64,000 nucleotides of DNA from positions 102,852,701-102,916,700 of the forward strand of contig OX104134.1 in NCBI GenBank assembly GCA_944470555.2, written 5' to 3'. Of the stretch, positions 11,278 to 23,194 are shown in pieces. Position numbers and translations under genes: made by a program. The DNA comes from Heterobilharzia americana (taxonomy: Eukaryota > Platyhelminthes > Trematoda > Strigeidida > Schistosomatidae). Position 1 is the stretch's first letter. Each line of letters opens with the position of its first letter. The notes below the pieces were generated by a model, which saw only the letters and a program-made list of their open reading frames with translations, was not told the DNA's origin and did no database searches.

Positions 11278-11517
11278 AATATCGTACTATTCATTGCCAG
11301 AAATTGGGCGTTTGCAGACACATTAGTTTCTGTACTGTCGCGAAGTAGAAGTCGCTGAAACCGAAGTAGATCGCGCCAACCAGGAGGAAATCCAGCACTG
11401 TCTTCTGTAGGTGGACCAAACGGCTCACGGACATGCACTACGTGCACGTGATTGCTAAGGCCTCGGAATAACGGTTTGCGAGTGGTATCTGTGCCTTCAC
11501 TTGTGACAAGTTTGGAA
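11244..11517 (-). CDS. LARP6: Probable terminal exon of the LARP6-like gene (SUZ-C-like motif)
   Basis: On the minus strand a pyrimidine-rich acceptor ending CAG (11520-11518) opens a frame that runs for 91 codons to TAA at 11244. Near residue 33 it encodes VREPFGPPTEDSAGFPPGWR, which resembles the SUZ-C motif (R-x-P-x-G-P ... G-F-x-x-G) found at the C-terminus of LARP6 proteins and implicated in protein and RNA contacts. The exon begins with one base completing a split codon, which fits the two bases left by the candidate exon at 12542-12501. It lies 8.6 kb downstream of the RRM-region exon, on the same strand. Linking it to the La-motif exon is inference; at least one joining exon has not been found. 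Confidence 0.45.
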
Positions 11518-13093
11518 CTGCAAGTGTAAAAATTTCACGAAAACTGGAATTCGGCAATGATGTTCAAAATAGATGTAGCAACTTTATCCATTCCGATTTT
11601 AAGTGACGTGACAATTTGATTATGGCATGCGAATACTTCTATGTCAAACTTTACGCGACATCTTAGTATATTCTCACATACACATGTTCATTTACTAGAT
11701 TACGAATGAAAATGATTGTGGGGTAATACTGCTGGTGTGTTGAATACATGAGTGGGAATCATACCCACAACCCACTGACTGACATTCAAGCCTATAGTCC
11801 AATGAACCAAAGCTTAGGAAAACAAGGTTTATTTCTGGCAGTCGAATATTTTACTAAATGAATTTCTCAGCAGTTAGAAGAACCGGTTTTCAGCACTACC
11901 ATGCAAGACTTCTTCAGCAGGAATTTAGGGTTAAACCGAATATATATGAATATATTGCATTAAAGACAAGAATGGGTTGTGTTTGGTAGCACCATTCAAC
12001 CTTTGTTTGTACGCAGACACTTGTTATTCTTCCAGCTTCAGGGTGACGAAATGGAAAGAATTCAACGCAGCACACAAGTATTTTGTGAAATCACTGTTGG
12101 TTTTCACGAACTTGATGGAGGAAGGAACACCTAGCCAATGCATACACATTCAGTATGAAAAGTTGTTGGTTTGCATACCCTAAGGTAAATTTTGATTAAC
12201 TACAACAGCTTTTAAAGTACAGTGCTGTTATGTTAGTGGTAAAATAGATTTTTTAACAATTAACCTGCCCTGTAGGTACCTTACGTGGGAAATCATGTGT
12301 TTATTCTACTCAATCGAATAGACTTGAACGCTAATCAGTTTACATCTCTGAATTCCATAACCACTAAACAAGCAAAAACCAAGAGAACGGGATCATAAAT
12401 AAATTAAAAACTGATCACAAGACCCAAGGAACTATACTACTAACGACAATCAAAGATATTTTTCATAATTACAGTGGAGAGAAAAGCATTGAGAACTTAC
12501 GCTTTATTATCAGTAGTTTCAATCAGCTTCTTGCTCCGTGAGCTTGTTTAGAAAAAAATAGAATCAACAGATAAAAACTGATTACTTTCCTTCATGACCT
12601 GATACATAAAAGTCTCATAGACCTTAACAAATGTACTTGAATGCTATTTAGAACAGAAATGCTCAACTCTTATTATGGTAGCGGGACTGGTACACCATAT
12701 TTCTCAAAGATGACCTGTCTGGTCAATGACTTTATGGTAAGAAGTAGTAAACATTTTTGTCACGTTAAATTCCTTCCTAATAACTGAGACCAGCCAACCA
12801 TGGAATGTAGTGCTGAGTAAGCTGTTATATTACAATGAATTGGCAACTGCATAGTTTAACTACTGGAAATGCATGGCAACACAATACTAATATCTTGTTT
12901 ATCTTAGTTCCAAAACTAAAACACACAAGTTACCAATGTATAAAATCGGTGGGTGAATTAGCACAAAGGTGAAACTTTAAAGCTTAAATTGTTCTGGTGA
13001 AACAGAACCTATCAATTTAACTGTAATCTTCATGCTAGTCACTTTCAGCTTCCAAATATTGAGTCAATGGTTTATTCTTCATTACCTTTATTA
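11518..13093. other. Probable introns of the LARP6-like gene
   Basis: Apart from the 42-nt candidate exon at 12501-12542, no coding exon or transposon is recognisable. The open frame at 11977-12183 (+) has no visible homology. Confidence 0.3.
12501..12542 (-). CDS. LARP6: Candidate 42-nt exon of the LARP6-like gene
   Basis: Minus strand: an AG acceptor after a T-rich tract (12543-12544) and a GTAAGT donor (12500-12495) enclose 42 bases encoding SRSKKLIETTDNK. The exon leaves two bases (GC) that join the T of the next exon into an Ala codon, so its phase agrees with the exon at 11517. Its own start needs a preceding exon that leaves two bases, which the exon ending at 20105 does not provide, so another exon is missing. 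Short and without a domain, it is a candidate only. Confidence 0.3.
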
Positions 13094-13545
13094 GATCAAC
13101 GCAGACGAAGCCAATGAGAGATAGTGAAGGAAACTCAGTTACCACCAAAGAGGAGAAACAAAGGAAACAATGGACTGACCACTTCAAAAAACTCTTGAAT
13201 CGACCACCACTACCACCACCTGCAACTCGTTCAGAAATACCACCAGCAGCACAGCCACAGAACTATCAGTAAACACAATCAATCCAACGAAAGCAGAAGC
13301 GAAGTCTTGAACGCCATAAACCCGCTGAAATCCGCGAAAGCAGCAGGACCAGATGGAATTCCTCCAGAAGCACTGGAAACAGATGCAGAGACAACAACAG
13401 TGGACATGCTCACACCACTACTGCAGAAGGTGTGGAGGGAAGGAAGGAAGGAAAGATACCCGTCGATTGATTGGAAGGAGGACTACCTTGTCAAACTCCT
13501 AAAGAAGGGCAACCTAATTGTTTGCAAGAACTGGCGCAATGATGA
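13094..13545 (+). mobile_element. SR3-like RTE fragment (start of reverse transcriptase)
   Basis: The segment aligns with 7530-7950 of the full-length SR3-like element. The best open part encodes AAGPDGIPPEAL (13339-13374), then a block ending KKGNLIVCKNWR that corresponds to the K-G-x-L-x-x-C-x-N-W-R block of RTE reverse transcriptases. A GGAA expansion (about 13439-13456) disturbs the spacing. It is truncated at both ends. Confidence 0.75.
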
Positions 13546-14050
13546 GACGTGAGATACGATACCAATTCTCTCTTCTTGATATTCGTTTTTTGAAGCGTAA
13601 GACTGTAAACTCTCCGGTTGAGTTTCATGTAACAGATGAAATCCGACGTTCGAGACTTGGTGATATGGCTCACAATCGATCTTAGGTGAAGATGCATGAA
13701 CACAGCATCTTTATCACAAACATCATATCAAATTCGCCCATTGGATTACTCCCCACACTCGATCCCTCAATTTTTTTTGACTTCCTATGACTTCTGTTTA
13801 CTTTTTTCCTAATTCCTTTATCTTTCCATCTTGATCCCTTCTCGCTTAATGTGCTGATTTGAAATGTCGCAACTTAGATCGTTACGCAGAAATCCCAGGC
13901 CCCATGATTTATTGACTGAATGGATTACTCGTTTTTAGACAGTTGTAACTAGAATAGAAAACGTCAATCAGTAAATTTTGCTTCATGAAAAAATACTACA
14001 GTGTAGAGTACCCACTTTCAGCATACTAATCAACCAGCATTTAACTGACA

Positions 14051-14054
<4 letters not shown>

Positions 14055-14101
<47 letters not shown>
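14055..14101. repeat. (CA)n microsatellite
   Basis: About 23 uninterrupted CA units. It is a simple repeat with no associated gene, in the presumed intron of the LARP6-like gene. Confidence 0.95.
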
Positions 14102-14103
<2 letters not shown>

Positions 14104-14790
14104 GACCTAAATATTGCTTTGTAGAACTTGATTTCGTAAACAGTTACGCCAAAAAAAACTCAAAATAATGTGAACTATTCGATGACAAAACACAGGTATT
14201 TGGTCGAAAGCAAACGCCAGTTTATGACAGCGAGTCCCACATGCTTGAAACATATGGTGATACATCTTATGACTACTTTTCTTCGATAAGCGATGTTTAA
14301 TTTCTTGGAAGATAATTCAAAATTGTTTACTCATGAGAATATCTTGAATTTGACCTATGCATATGAAACTGGTTTTATTTACACTGCCGATTAAATTAAA
14401 CACAAGCGGTAGGTTGGTTAGGCTCAAAGACTTGAACCAGATAATGAACAGTATTGTTTTTGAGATTTTGTGTTGTGAAAACCCAAGATAACGGACACAG
14501 ATCAACGGATAACCTGGCACAGAAACATACAAATTCAAGGTGCAACTTTACGGCAACATGCAGAGCGGATAGAGAAACAGTGATATTAAAGTAGGCAAAA
14601 GTGTATGGAGCGAGAAAGAACAAAAATGAGGGTTTGTCAAAATTCCCACTTTCGAAGATATCAAAGACTGAATGCATTGCAATTGTGACTGAATTTCAGG
14701 CTTATTAGGAAGTTTCTTAATATAGATTTCTAGTATCTCAAAGCTTCCAGCTAGGCAGTAGTTCACACGTTACACGTCTGAGACGAAAAG
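14102..14790. other. Unassigned intronic stretch
   Basis: No repeat family or convincing exon. Overlapping minus-strand frames (14317-14538, 14396-14677, 14548-14766) occupy two frames over the same bases and look like chance. Confidence 0.3.
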
Positions 14791-14794
14791 TCAT

Positions 14795-15640
14795 AAACTT
14801 CACGAACTGGTAATAAAGTCTTCGTTCGGTCACCCTCAACCTACTTCCAACCCAATCTTACCTCGGATAACATTGCACACCCATGTAGGTGGTGGCTCGG
14901 GGTGTACAACAGATCCACAAATCACCTCAGCTGACGAAGGTTTACAACCTCATCGCCTAACGTCACCCGTACACCTGAGTAATGCTATAATAACATAAAT
15001 GATCAAGAACCTCTAACTGCTGAATATTTTTCTACTGTCAACACCCACGTCTCCCAGGCGCATAATGCATGAAAAGAGAGGACTACAGCATAGTGAGATC
15101 CTCTTTTAATGGGTTGCTGGACATTTTACCAGTAACAAAGGTGAGGTTTATTCACAAGTGCTAAACCGTCTTTTTTCACATGAGATCAGATTTCGTCACC
15201 TAACAACCCATTTGAGCTGACGCAACTTCACAAGGAAATGAAGTGGTTAACCCATCAAAACATTTTACTCCTTATCCATCCATTAGGAGTCAGCACAGAC
15301 CAGTGGTTCAACATCATCTTGAACATACTAAACAGATACCTGCTAAAGACCGTCACCGTCTTCACCAACAGGAGAATGCCATCCGTGAACATCAACTCAA
15401 CCAGGTGGTCTCCTGAGTATAAGTCTACCTCCCACTAGTTTAATGCTACATGTAAGCAGGATCTTCTCCATTAACACACATATAACAACGTCCGATAGCA
15501 ACGGCAAATGTGGACGTTCTCGACGAACACCCCTGGTTATAGTTACCTCTAACAACTTCAAATTAAAAACATGAGTATCAATAAAGCACCAAAAGCACAG
15601 TACAATTGCTCAAATACCCACTTCACAGTCGACATCGCAA
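14795..15640 (-). mobile_element. Degenerate SR2-like RTE fragment (RT and C-terminal region)
   Basis: On the minus strand it aligns with 16670-17430 of copy B1. The block at 14870-14970 corresponds to the C-terminal L-G-H-V-L-R-M-P region, 15230-15400 to the segment around the YADD motif, and 15500-15560 to the R-Q-G-C-P-L-S-P region. It is heavily mutated and ends just before the left arm of inverted repeat A. Confidence 0.6.
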
Positions 15641-15670
15641 TAAATCTCGTCGGCAGAGAGACTACCATTA

Positions 15671-17283
15671 GGTCAATAATACACCTAGACTAATGTCAAC
15701 ACACTCACGAATATAACCACTCACAGGCGCACCTGTCTTCTGTTACTACATACAGATTTCATTGGTCTAGACACTATTTCTAACCTGTGGCTCATGAGTC
15801 CAAGTCTCACTTCGACTACCAATATTTCGACACTCATGTGATATTATTAGCTCCAACAGAATAGAAGCGATTTGGTACCGAGTCTACTAGTTCGTTTCTG
15901 TGTAGCAATGTGAACCGATAGTCAGGGGCGGTGTGCCTTTAGATTGACGGCAGTGGGATAGATTGATTTGTGTTATCTTTCCCTAAATTGCACTATCACA
16001 TATCACTTTTCTTAAGTCTCATATCTTTTGTGATTTTGGAGAGTAGTTTCAAATGCTTTCCATACTTCCATACTGAAATTCGTGAAGACCTAAGCCGCTT
16101 AATAATAGACCAGGTTCTATGCTAGCATTCCACTTTACTTCATTTATTATATACAGAACACTGTGGAACAGTACTATTTACTGGATTGCTATTCAGACAA
16201 CTTTTTATACAAACCATGTCTCAAAGCTGATAACATTATGGACTAAACGTTGCGTCCAAAACGAAACCAAGCGAATGATACTCCTCGACTGCGATAGATT
16301 TAACAAATTTAATGAAATGTAATTGCATTCCACCACATAGACAGAGAGCGTCAGTGTAGAACCTCCCACACAGGTGCCTCAGCTCAACTCGTCACACCAC
16401 GGTAGTATTCAAAGAGCGGGTCGACAGAAAAAGTGATGTCAAGTAGACAAAGTTGTGTGAGGGAGTAAACAATCTGAAGATAAGTTAGTGCAAATATTCA
16501 AGCTTTAAAGAGTGTATACACATGCGTCACTGTGACAGGTTTCCAGCCATGTGACCAAGAGTCTCTAACCACTGATTCCTATCGTCTTCAGTACTCCAAC
16601 CAGGCAGTCTGCATCTCCCTGCACAGCTCAGACCAACAGTAAGAGACTACATGGGGTGGTGCCACGTCCTAGTCTGGTAACCTTGGGCCTTATTTCAACC
16701 TAATCCAACTTCCCCCAGCATCGCACGCCGAGGTAGGCGGTGGCTCGCCATGAGCACCACATGTCCAAGCCCCCTCAATCGACTAAGGTTCACAACCCCA
16801 TCAGTCGACTTGCCTAGTACCCTACCCTTCACCTGACCTCAACATTGCTCACATGGTGATTTCAACAAACGTGAGCAATGCTATGAAGACACCTATGATC
16901 AAATCCCTGTAACCACTCCATGTCTTTTACTTTCAACGGCCATACAACGTGACAGAAGGGACTGCAGCGCAGTATACTCGGCCTTTGATAGATAGCCGGA
17001 TATCTCGCCGGTCGACACCAGAGATGACGCAATTTGCCAAATGCCAAACGGGTCTTCTGTATCCCAGATGAGATTTCGTTAGCAACCAGCCTGTTCGAGC
17101 TGATGCAACTCTTTAAGTAAGTGAAGTGGTCGACATATCCCATCACTCCATCCCCTATCATTAAACTGGAGGTGGTTTTAAACCAGTTCTGGAGCAGCAT
17201 CTTACATTCGACGGGTGCGAAACACATGCCAAACATAATCAGATTTCTGCCCCACGCTTGTAGATCCTCCACTTTGTCAGCGT
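15671..17283 (+). repeat. Inverted repeat A, left arm (1.6 kb)
   Basis: This arm is the reverse complement of 20453-22060 with very few differences: one single-base indel near 16050 and a six-base indel near the outer end were seen. It includes the 3' part of SR2-like copy B1 and about 0.66 kb of flanking DNA, so it is a segmental duplication and not simply two element insertions. Confidence 0.9.
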
Positions 17284-19950
17284 CTTCAACTAGGAGGACA
17301 ATATCATCTGTACACCCTGTGACCAATCTCTGTGCAGTTAGACGTACTTAAGGTGATGTTCATTGGTGAGTCTACAACGAAGTTAAACAGGAACGGTAAC
17401 AGTGGGCTTCCTCGCCAGACACCACCTAGTCACCGTCAGTTCATATGACAACCCTGCATAAGCCATGGGTGAGCTCGAATAAAAGATTTGATCAGCGTTA
17501 TATACTTTTTCGGTAATCGCTTTACCGTAAGACACCATCACAAAACCTCACAGTCGGCAGAGCGAAATCATGCCGCCAGTAGGGATGCCTGTGTTCCAGC
17601 ATGCTAGAGGATTAAAAATAAAATCAACGCACTCTCGTCCATATCTTAAACCTGCCTGGTTTTCACAAGTTGGTTGTTCCCAAGACCCAGCCGGGTGTCG
17701 CAAACCTGTGCATCTCAGGATCCTGGACGCAATATTTGTTGAACCAATACCCTTATGGTTCTCACAAGAAAACTTCCCTCTCTTCTTAGAGACTGGAATA
17801 ATCAATAAACAAGACTAGTATGACATCGCTAACACTGGTCCCCCATACACTACCTTGTGTCTCCGCCATTTTAATCAGCACTTTCCTACCTTCATTCTTG
17901 AAATCCCTGGATGGCAAATCGTCAGGTCATGCTGCTTTCCACCGTTTCAGGTTCGATACAACCTTCCCAACTGCAAAGGGAGTTGGAGGTACCACATCTA
18001 CGTCCCGTTCAGGTCCAGGCTGGATGTTGGGCAACTGAACCGTAAATGGGAGCCAGTTGAGCTATGTTTCGAAATGCTCTGCTCAATTTTCCAGCCACCT
18101 TTCCCGAGAGGCTAGCGGGGTACCATCCTTTCCGGCAGTGGTTTCAAGCATCATTGTCTTTTTCTAGTCAGGATTTTTGATAAGCCTAAGTAGTTCCCAG
18201 GTGCTACCCAACACCGATGCCTTCTCCATCTCCTTCGCATTCGTCACTCACCACTGCTCGCGATCGAACAGAAGGCTCTTGGTCAACTTACCTTTAAGCT
18301 ACTTTCGCTCTTCATTGTGGTCACGGCCAGCTGGAATCAGTCTTCTCGCACCAACCAGTTCAGATGATGTCACGGAAATCCAATGACGTTTGGAAACCTT
18401 CGGATGTAGGTTACAAACTGTCTTTACCGCCGTTTCTACAGCAGACTTAATATCACACCAGGTTTCCTCAGGATGGGCATTGCTGTATTGCTACGATAAA
18501 TGCTTCGTTAACCCCCACCTAAATACGTGTTCGGCGTCCTCGTCTTCCAATTGAGCATAGACAATCACTACTACTCCGTGTTTCCTGCATCCAGCAAGGC
18601 GCAGACATACACGAGCTCGTGATAGCGTGTGATTGGAATCCAAACAGGCATTCGAGAAAGAGTGACAATCTTCCACCGATTCTCTCCAACGATGGTTGGG
18701 TTCATAACAATATGATCTATCCATGTCCATCGTTGGTTTCTTGTGGGCCGATGCCCTGTGAGACTGCTTCTCCTTATGCTTAAAGTTAGTGCTGGTGAGA
18801 AACAAGTGATTGTCGCAAGGAAATTACCAGAAACGGCTGCCTGTTCGGTCCGTTGGCATGAGATTCTGTGAATGCCCCCAAGATGCAGATCCATTCAGTC
18901 GAATAGTATATAGACGGCTGTTGACTGGTATCCAGTTGAGAAGCACACTTTCTGCTATACAACTCAATGCTATCTCTACACCAGTCAGTCTGCGAAAGCT
19001 AACCACTGGGTCTCCAGACACTCAAGGTGGATTTAAGGGACTCACTATATTGGGCAGGTGAAGTCAATTTAATAACCACATTGGGGTCCTGTATACGTGT
19101 TTTAGAGACACAGCATACATCCATGGATAGAGATTCCAGAGTTTTGGCCAGTGATGTTTGTTGTTCGAGCCGGCATAGATTTTGGATTTTGAGATCTACA
19201 TGAAGTCGACACTGGGGTCTTCAGAGACTAAGGATGAGATCTAGATGGCTTTGAATGTTGGCAATGGTCACAGGATGAAAGGTGAGGAAAGATGCAAGGG
19301 GTTTAATCCTACTATCAGATAGTGAAGACAAAAGAGAAAAAACTTAGGAAAATAGGTTGTTTGATTGGGTCTTGTGCTCTGCTGGAAGCGAGCGTCTAAT
19401 TGACACTTCCCGGCTGCACACATCGTGGAAGGCTAGTTCTTAATCAGGTATTTGAAAAAGGGATAGTGTGCAACCGCAAAGCCCATGAGACATTGCTTGA
19501 AGCCGGTCACACTTGGTCTTTTAGCAAGTTTGAAATTTTTGTTTCGTTCTTCCAAATTCGACTACGAATCCCTGTTGCAGGCTTGGAATGCCGTGAGCGG
19601 TGGGAGTGTGCTACTTTTGGGGCCAGCCTTTCTAAGGCCCTCTCCCTATCCATAGGGAAGGCGGCATCAGCATGGCACCACTGTTCATCTAATGGAAATT
19701 CCTTACTGCTGTCACACTCCTGTGAAGTCAGCAGTATAACTTCACCCTCAGACCTCCATCACAGCGTAACAATTTGCACCATAGTGGTAATCGCCTTTTG
19801 TTTAACTACTATCTATCAGACTTTTCTGATATGATAGGATCTCGAGGGAACAAGCGCTCCACTAGCACAGCTCGCTGGGTCACTGTGATATACAAGCTCA
19901 ACAACCATGTCAAGGTAACAGCTGTCAATCGGGATTCTATCACAATCGCC
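16330..19950 (-). mobile_element. Old SR2-like RTE retrotransposon, copy B1
   Basis: On the minus strand the pieces run in order. The 5' untranslated block is at 19950-19400, the endonuclease at 19200-18500 and the linker at 18490-17820. RT motifs follow at 17810-17270: a degenerate ENQAGLRYGRECVDFIF block, then CTDDIVLLVEDADKVEDLQA where YADD would be. The C-terminal region spans 17250-16560 (WPLKVKDMEWLQGFDHRCL) and the 3' untranslated region ends at about 16330. It is disabled by many stops. It lies in the same orientation as the LARP6-like gene, in the intron after the exon ending at 20105. Its middle (17653-19186) is nearly identical to copy B2. Confidence 0.8.
17653..19186 (+). repeat. 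Inverted repeat B, left arm (empty-site copy)
   Basis: Reverse complement of 35713-35974 joined to 39922-41203. The arms share stops and frameshifts and no difference was seen in the stretches compared. The sequence TTGACTGGTAT at 18921-18931 is the uninterrupted target of the SR2-like insertion present in the other arm. Outside these limits the two copies are still alignable but strongly diverged. Confidence 0.85.
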
Positions 19951-20104
19951 AAGTTTTTTACGTCCATGCCAGTACTTTTGGTTTCGAGAACGAATTTGCA
20001 TGTAGATGTTGAGTCGGGTTTTTAAAACTTTCGCATCCAGTAAGTCGTGCAATGAATGATAAACAATTCGCATTTACCTAACAGCGTGGATGTCAGAAAC
20101 TTAC

Positions 20105-20306
20105 TTAAAAGATATGCATATATGAATGCCCAGTGAGAACGAGCTAAATTAATAGCTTCTAATGCAGCAGGTCGACTGGGAAATTCCACGACAGCACTGA
20201 TTTTCACACCGAGCTGCGGATGCAGAATCTGAGAACGCTTCAGATCAGAGGGAACCTTGCGACCTGGGAGAAATACACGCACCAACGCAGGAGGTTGTCC
20301 ATTATT
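20105..20306 (-). CDS. LARP6: LARP6-like gene, RRM-region exon
   Basis: The minus-strand acceptor (TTAAACTTCAG ending at 20307) and GTAAGT donor (20104-20099) delimit 202 bases. The frame encodes NNGQPPALVRVFLPGRKVP, then a DLKRSQ segment and VKISAVVEFPSRPAALEA. This matches the second half of the LARP6 RRM-like domain (V-R-I-L-x-P-G-R-x-x-P-x-D-x-x-R ... A-x-V-E-F-x-x-x-x-A-A). It starts in phase 0, as required by the exon ending at 23195, and ends with one base of a split codon. LARP6 proteins bind structured RNA through a La module. The exon sits in the loop of inverted repeat A, 147 bp from its right arm. Confidence 0.75.
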
Positions 20307-20452
20307 CTGAAGTTTAAGACAAAAATAGAAATAAAAATATGAACCACAAAAAGTCCTATTGCCATTCAATCAAATGAACATTGCTGAAGTAATCATCTTC
20401 AGTTTGTGGATGAAGACCAAAAAAAATTTAATCAAGTTTTAGACATCTCTGA

Positions 20453-22060
20453 TTGACAAAGTGGAGGATCTACAAGCGTGGAGCAGAAATCTGATTATGT
20501 TTGGCATGTGTTTCGCACCCGTCGAATGTAAGATGCTGCTCCAGAACTGGTTTAAAACCACCTCCAGTTTAATGATAGGGGATGGAGTGATGGGATATGT
20601 CGACCACTTCACTTACTTAAAGAGTTGCATCAGCTCGAACAGGCTGGTTGCTAACGAAATCTCATCTGGGATACAGAAGACCCGTTTGGCATTTGGCAAA
20701 TTGCGTCATCTCTGGTGTCGACCGGCGAGATATCCGGCTATCTATCAAAGGCCGAGTATACTGCGCTGCAGTCCCTTCTGTCACGTTGTATGGCCGTTGA
20801 AAGTAAAAGACATGGAGTGGTTACAGGGATTTGATCATAGGTGTCTTCATAGCATTGCTCACGTTTGTTGAAATCACCATGTGAGCAATGTTGAGGTCAG
20901 GTGAAGGGTAGGGTACTAGGCAAGTCGACTGATGGGGTTGTGAACCTTAGTCGATTGAGGGGGCTTGGACATGTGGTGCTCATGGCGAGCCACCGCCTAC
21001 CTCGGCGTGCGATGCTGGGGGAAGTTGGATTAGGTTGAAATAAGGCCCAAGGTTACCAGACTAGGACGTGGCACCACCCCATGTAGTCTCTTACTGTTGG
21101 TCTGAGCTGTGCAGGGAGATGCAGACTGCCTGGTTGGAGTACTGAAGACGATAGGAATCAGTGGTTAGAGACTCTTGGTCACATGGCTGGAAACCTGTCA
21201 CAGTGACGCATGTGTATACACTCTTTAAAGCTTGAATATTTGCACTAACTTATCTTCAGATTGTTTACTCCCTCACACAACTTTGTCTACTTGACATCAC
21301 TTTTTCTGTCGACCCGCTCTTTGAATACTACCGTGGTGTGACGAGTTGAGCTGAGGCACCTGTGTGGGAGGTTCTACACTGACGCTCTCTGTCTATGTGG
21401 TGGAATGCAATTACATTTCATTAAATTTGTTAAATCTATCGCAGTCGAGGAGTATCATTCGCTTGGTTTCGTTTTGGACGCAACGTTTAGTCCATAATGT
21501 TATCAGCTTTGAGACATGGTTTGTATAAAAAGTTGTCTGAATAGCAATCCAGTAAATAGTACTGTTCCACAGTGTTCTGTATATAATAAATGAAGTAAAG
21601 TGGAATGCTAGCATAGAACCTGGTCTATTATTAAGCGGCTTAGGTCTTCACGAATTTCAGTATGGAAGTATGGAAAGCATTGAAACTACTCTCCAAAATC
21701 ACAAAAGATATGAGACTTAAGAAAAGTGATATGTGATAGTGCAATTTAGGGAAAGATAACACAAATCAATCTATCCCACTGCCGTCAATCTAAAGGCACA
21801 CCGCCCCTGACTATCGGTTCACATTGCTACACAGAAACGAACTAGTAGACTCGGTACCAAATCGCTTCTATTCTGTTGGAGCTAATAATATCACATGAGT
21901 GTCGAAATATTGGTAGTCGAAGTGAGACTTGGACTCATGAGCCACAGGTTAGAAATAGTGTCTAGACCAATGAAATCTGTATGTAGTAACAGAAGACAGG
22001 TGCGCCTGTGAGTGGTTATATTCGTGAGTGTGTTGACATTAGTCTATGATTGACCTAAAG
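20453..22060 (+). repeat. Inverted repeat A, right arm
   Basis: Reverse complement of 15671-17283. Its first 0.8 kb carries the 3' part of an SR2-like element (open frame 20461-20871, identical in protein to 17272-16862) and the rest is the duplicated flank. It lies inside the intron between the two best-supported LARP6-like exons. Confidence 0.9.
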
Positions 22061-23190
22061 GCAGTCTGCCTTTGCAGACGGAGGTAAGGCGGTGTAACAA
22101 ACCAAACTTAATATCACTGTTAAGCCTTTTCTAAGCTGCGCGCCGAAGGTACTGCTTAGGAAGGGGATTCAACTCCGTGAATAGAAATTTTTTAGAGACG
22201 AGGGTAAATGCGGAACAACTCAACAAGCATTTGTAACTACAATCTGAAATACTTAGTTAGGTGTGCGGTAACATGCGATTTTGGAGGGGCTTAGGAGTAG
22301 AAACTACTGGGTTTGTAATTAAATTCATCGGCTCACAGTGTAAGTGCGAAGCCGCAGAAATTCAGAATAATCAATATAACTGCCGATTACCGAGTGCAAT
22401 TGATAAAATGCATTCTGTTGGGAGAATGGAGCATCAGCCGATTACTTTTCTGACTGTGAATCTGCGCCATGTACAGAAATGTAGACTTTTCATCTGTGGT
22501 TCAGAGATCTTAGTGGTGCCGATGCACCCAAGTAGCATCTATATCTTAAGCGTCATCAATATACGTGAATCACTCGTACATACCACTCTTGAATAACTAC
22601 AGCTGTGGGAGCAGCATTTTATCGGCAAGTGAAATTGCGCAAGGTAATGTGGATGGGAATATCCAAAGCACAGGTTTAGTCGTGACGTTAAATATAGGAC
22701 TCGAACGGAGAAAATAAAGTAATACAATAGGCTACTGAACAACTAACTCCTATTATATTAAATACAGTGATCATACAGTTAAAGTGAGGAATCGCTAGGT
22801 TTAACAGTAAATCTACTCACCACATCTCCCGTACTCTTGAAAACGTACGTCGCTACTTACAGTGATGCAGCACCTAAAAAATTGATTCGGGGACAACCTA
22901 TGTCCCCAAAACCGTAAAGCGCCTCTGTGAGAAAGTGAAGGTTGGCTTTTTATGTCAAGCTCATTAGGTAATCTCTACCTCTATTTTGCAGAATACATTG
23001 CTCGCTGATTTCATCACTTGTTTACCTGACACTATGATACTGGTTTAAGTGACTAAGTCGATAAGATGCTGGATAAACAGTCGCAGCTAATGGTAAAACT
23101 CTCACATGCCTACGACAGCATAAAGGCAGATTCACCCCAGATTTAGGATTTGAAGACGGACTTCAGGAGGAAGACACAATAGGGAAGAAC
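22061..23190. other. Unassigned intron sequence of the LARP6-like gene
   Basis: No exon or transposon is recognised. A 111-codon frame at 22261-22596 (+) lies opposite to the gene and shows no recognisable domain. Confidence 0.35.
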
Positions 23191-23194
23191 TTAC

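Noticed and set aside
14055..14101. Regularly repeated tract that might suggest an array
   Set aside because: It is a plain CA microsatellite; no CRISPR-like repeats with spacers exist anywhere in the window.
16862..17326. Frames 17326-16862 and 20461-20871 as two independent genes
   Set aside because: They are the same SR2-like C-terminal RT remnant present in both arms of inverted repeat A.
22261..22596. 111-codon frame opposite to the LARP6-like gene
   Set aside because: No domain, no splice or context support, and located in an intron.
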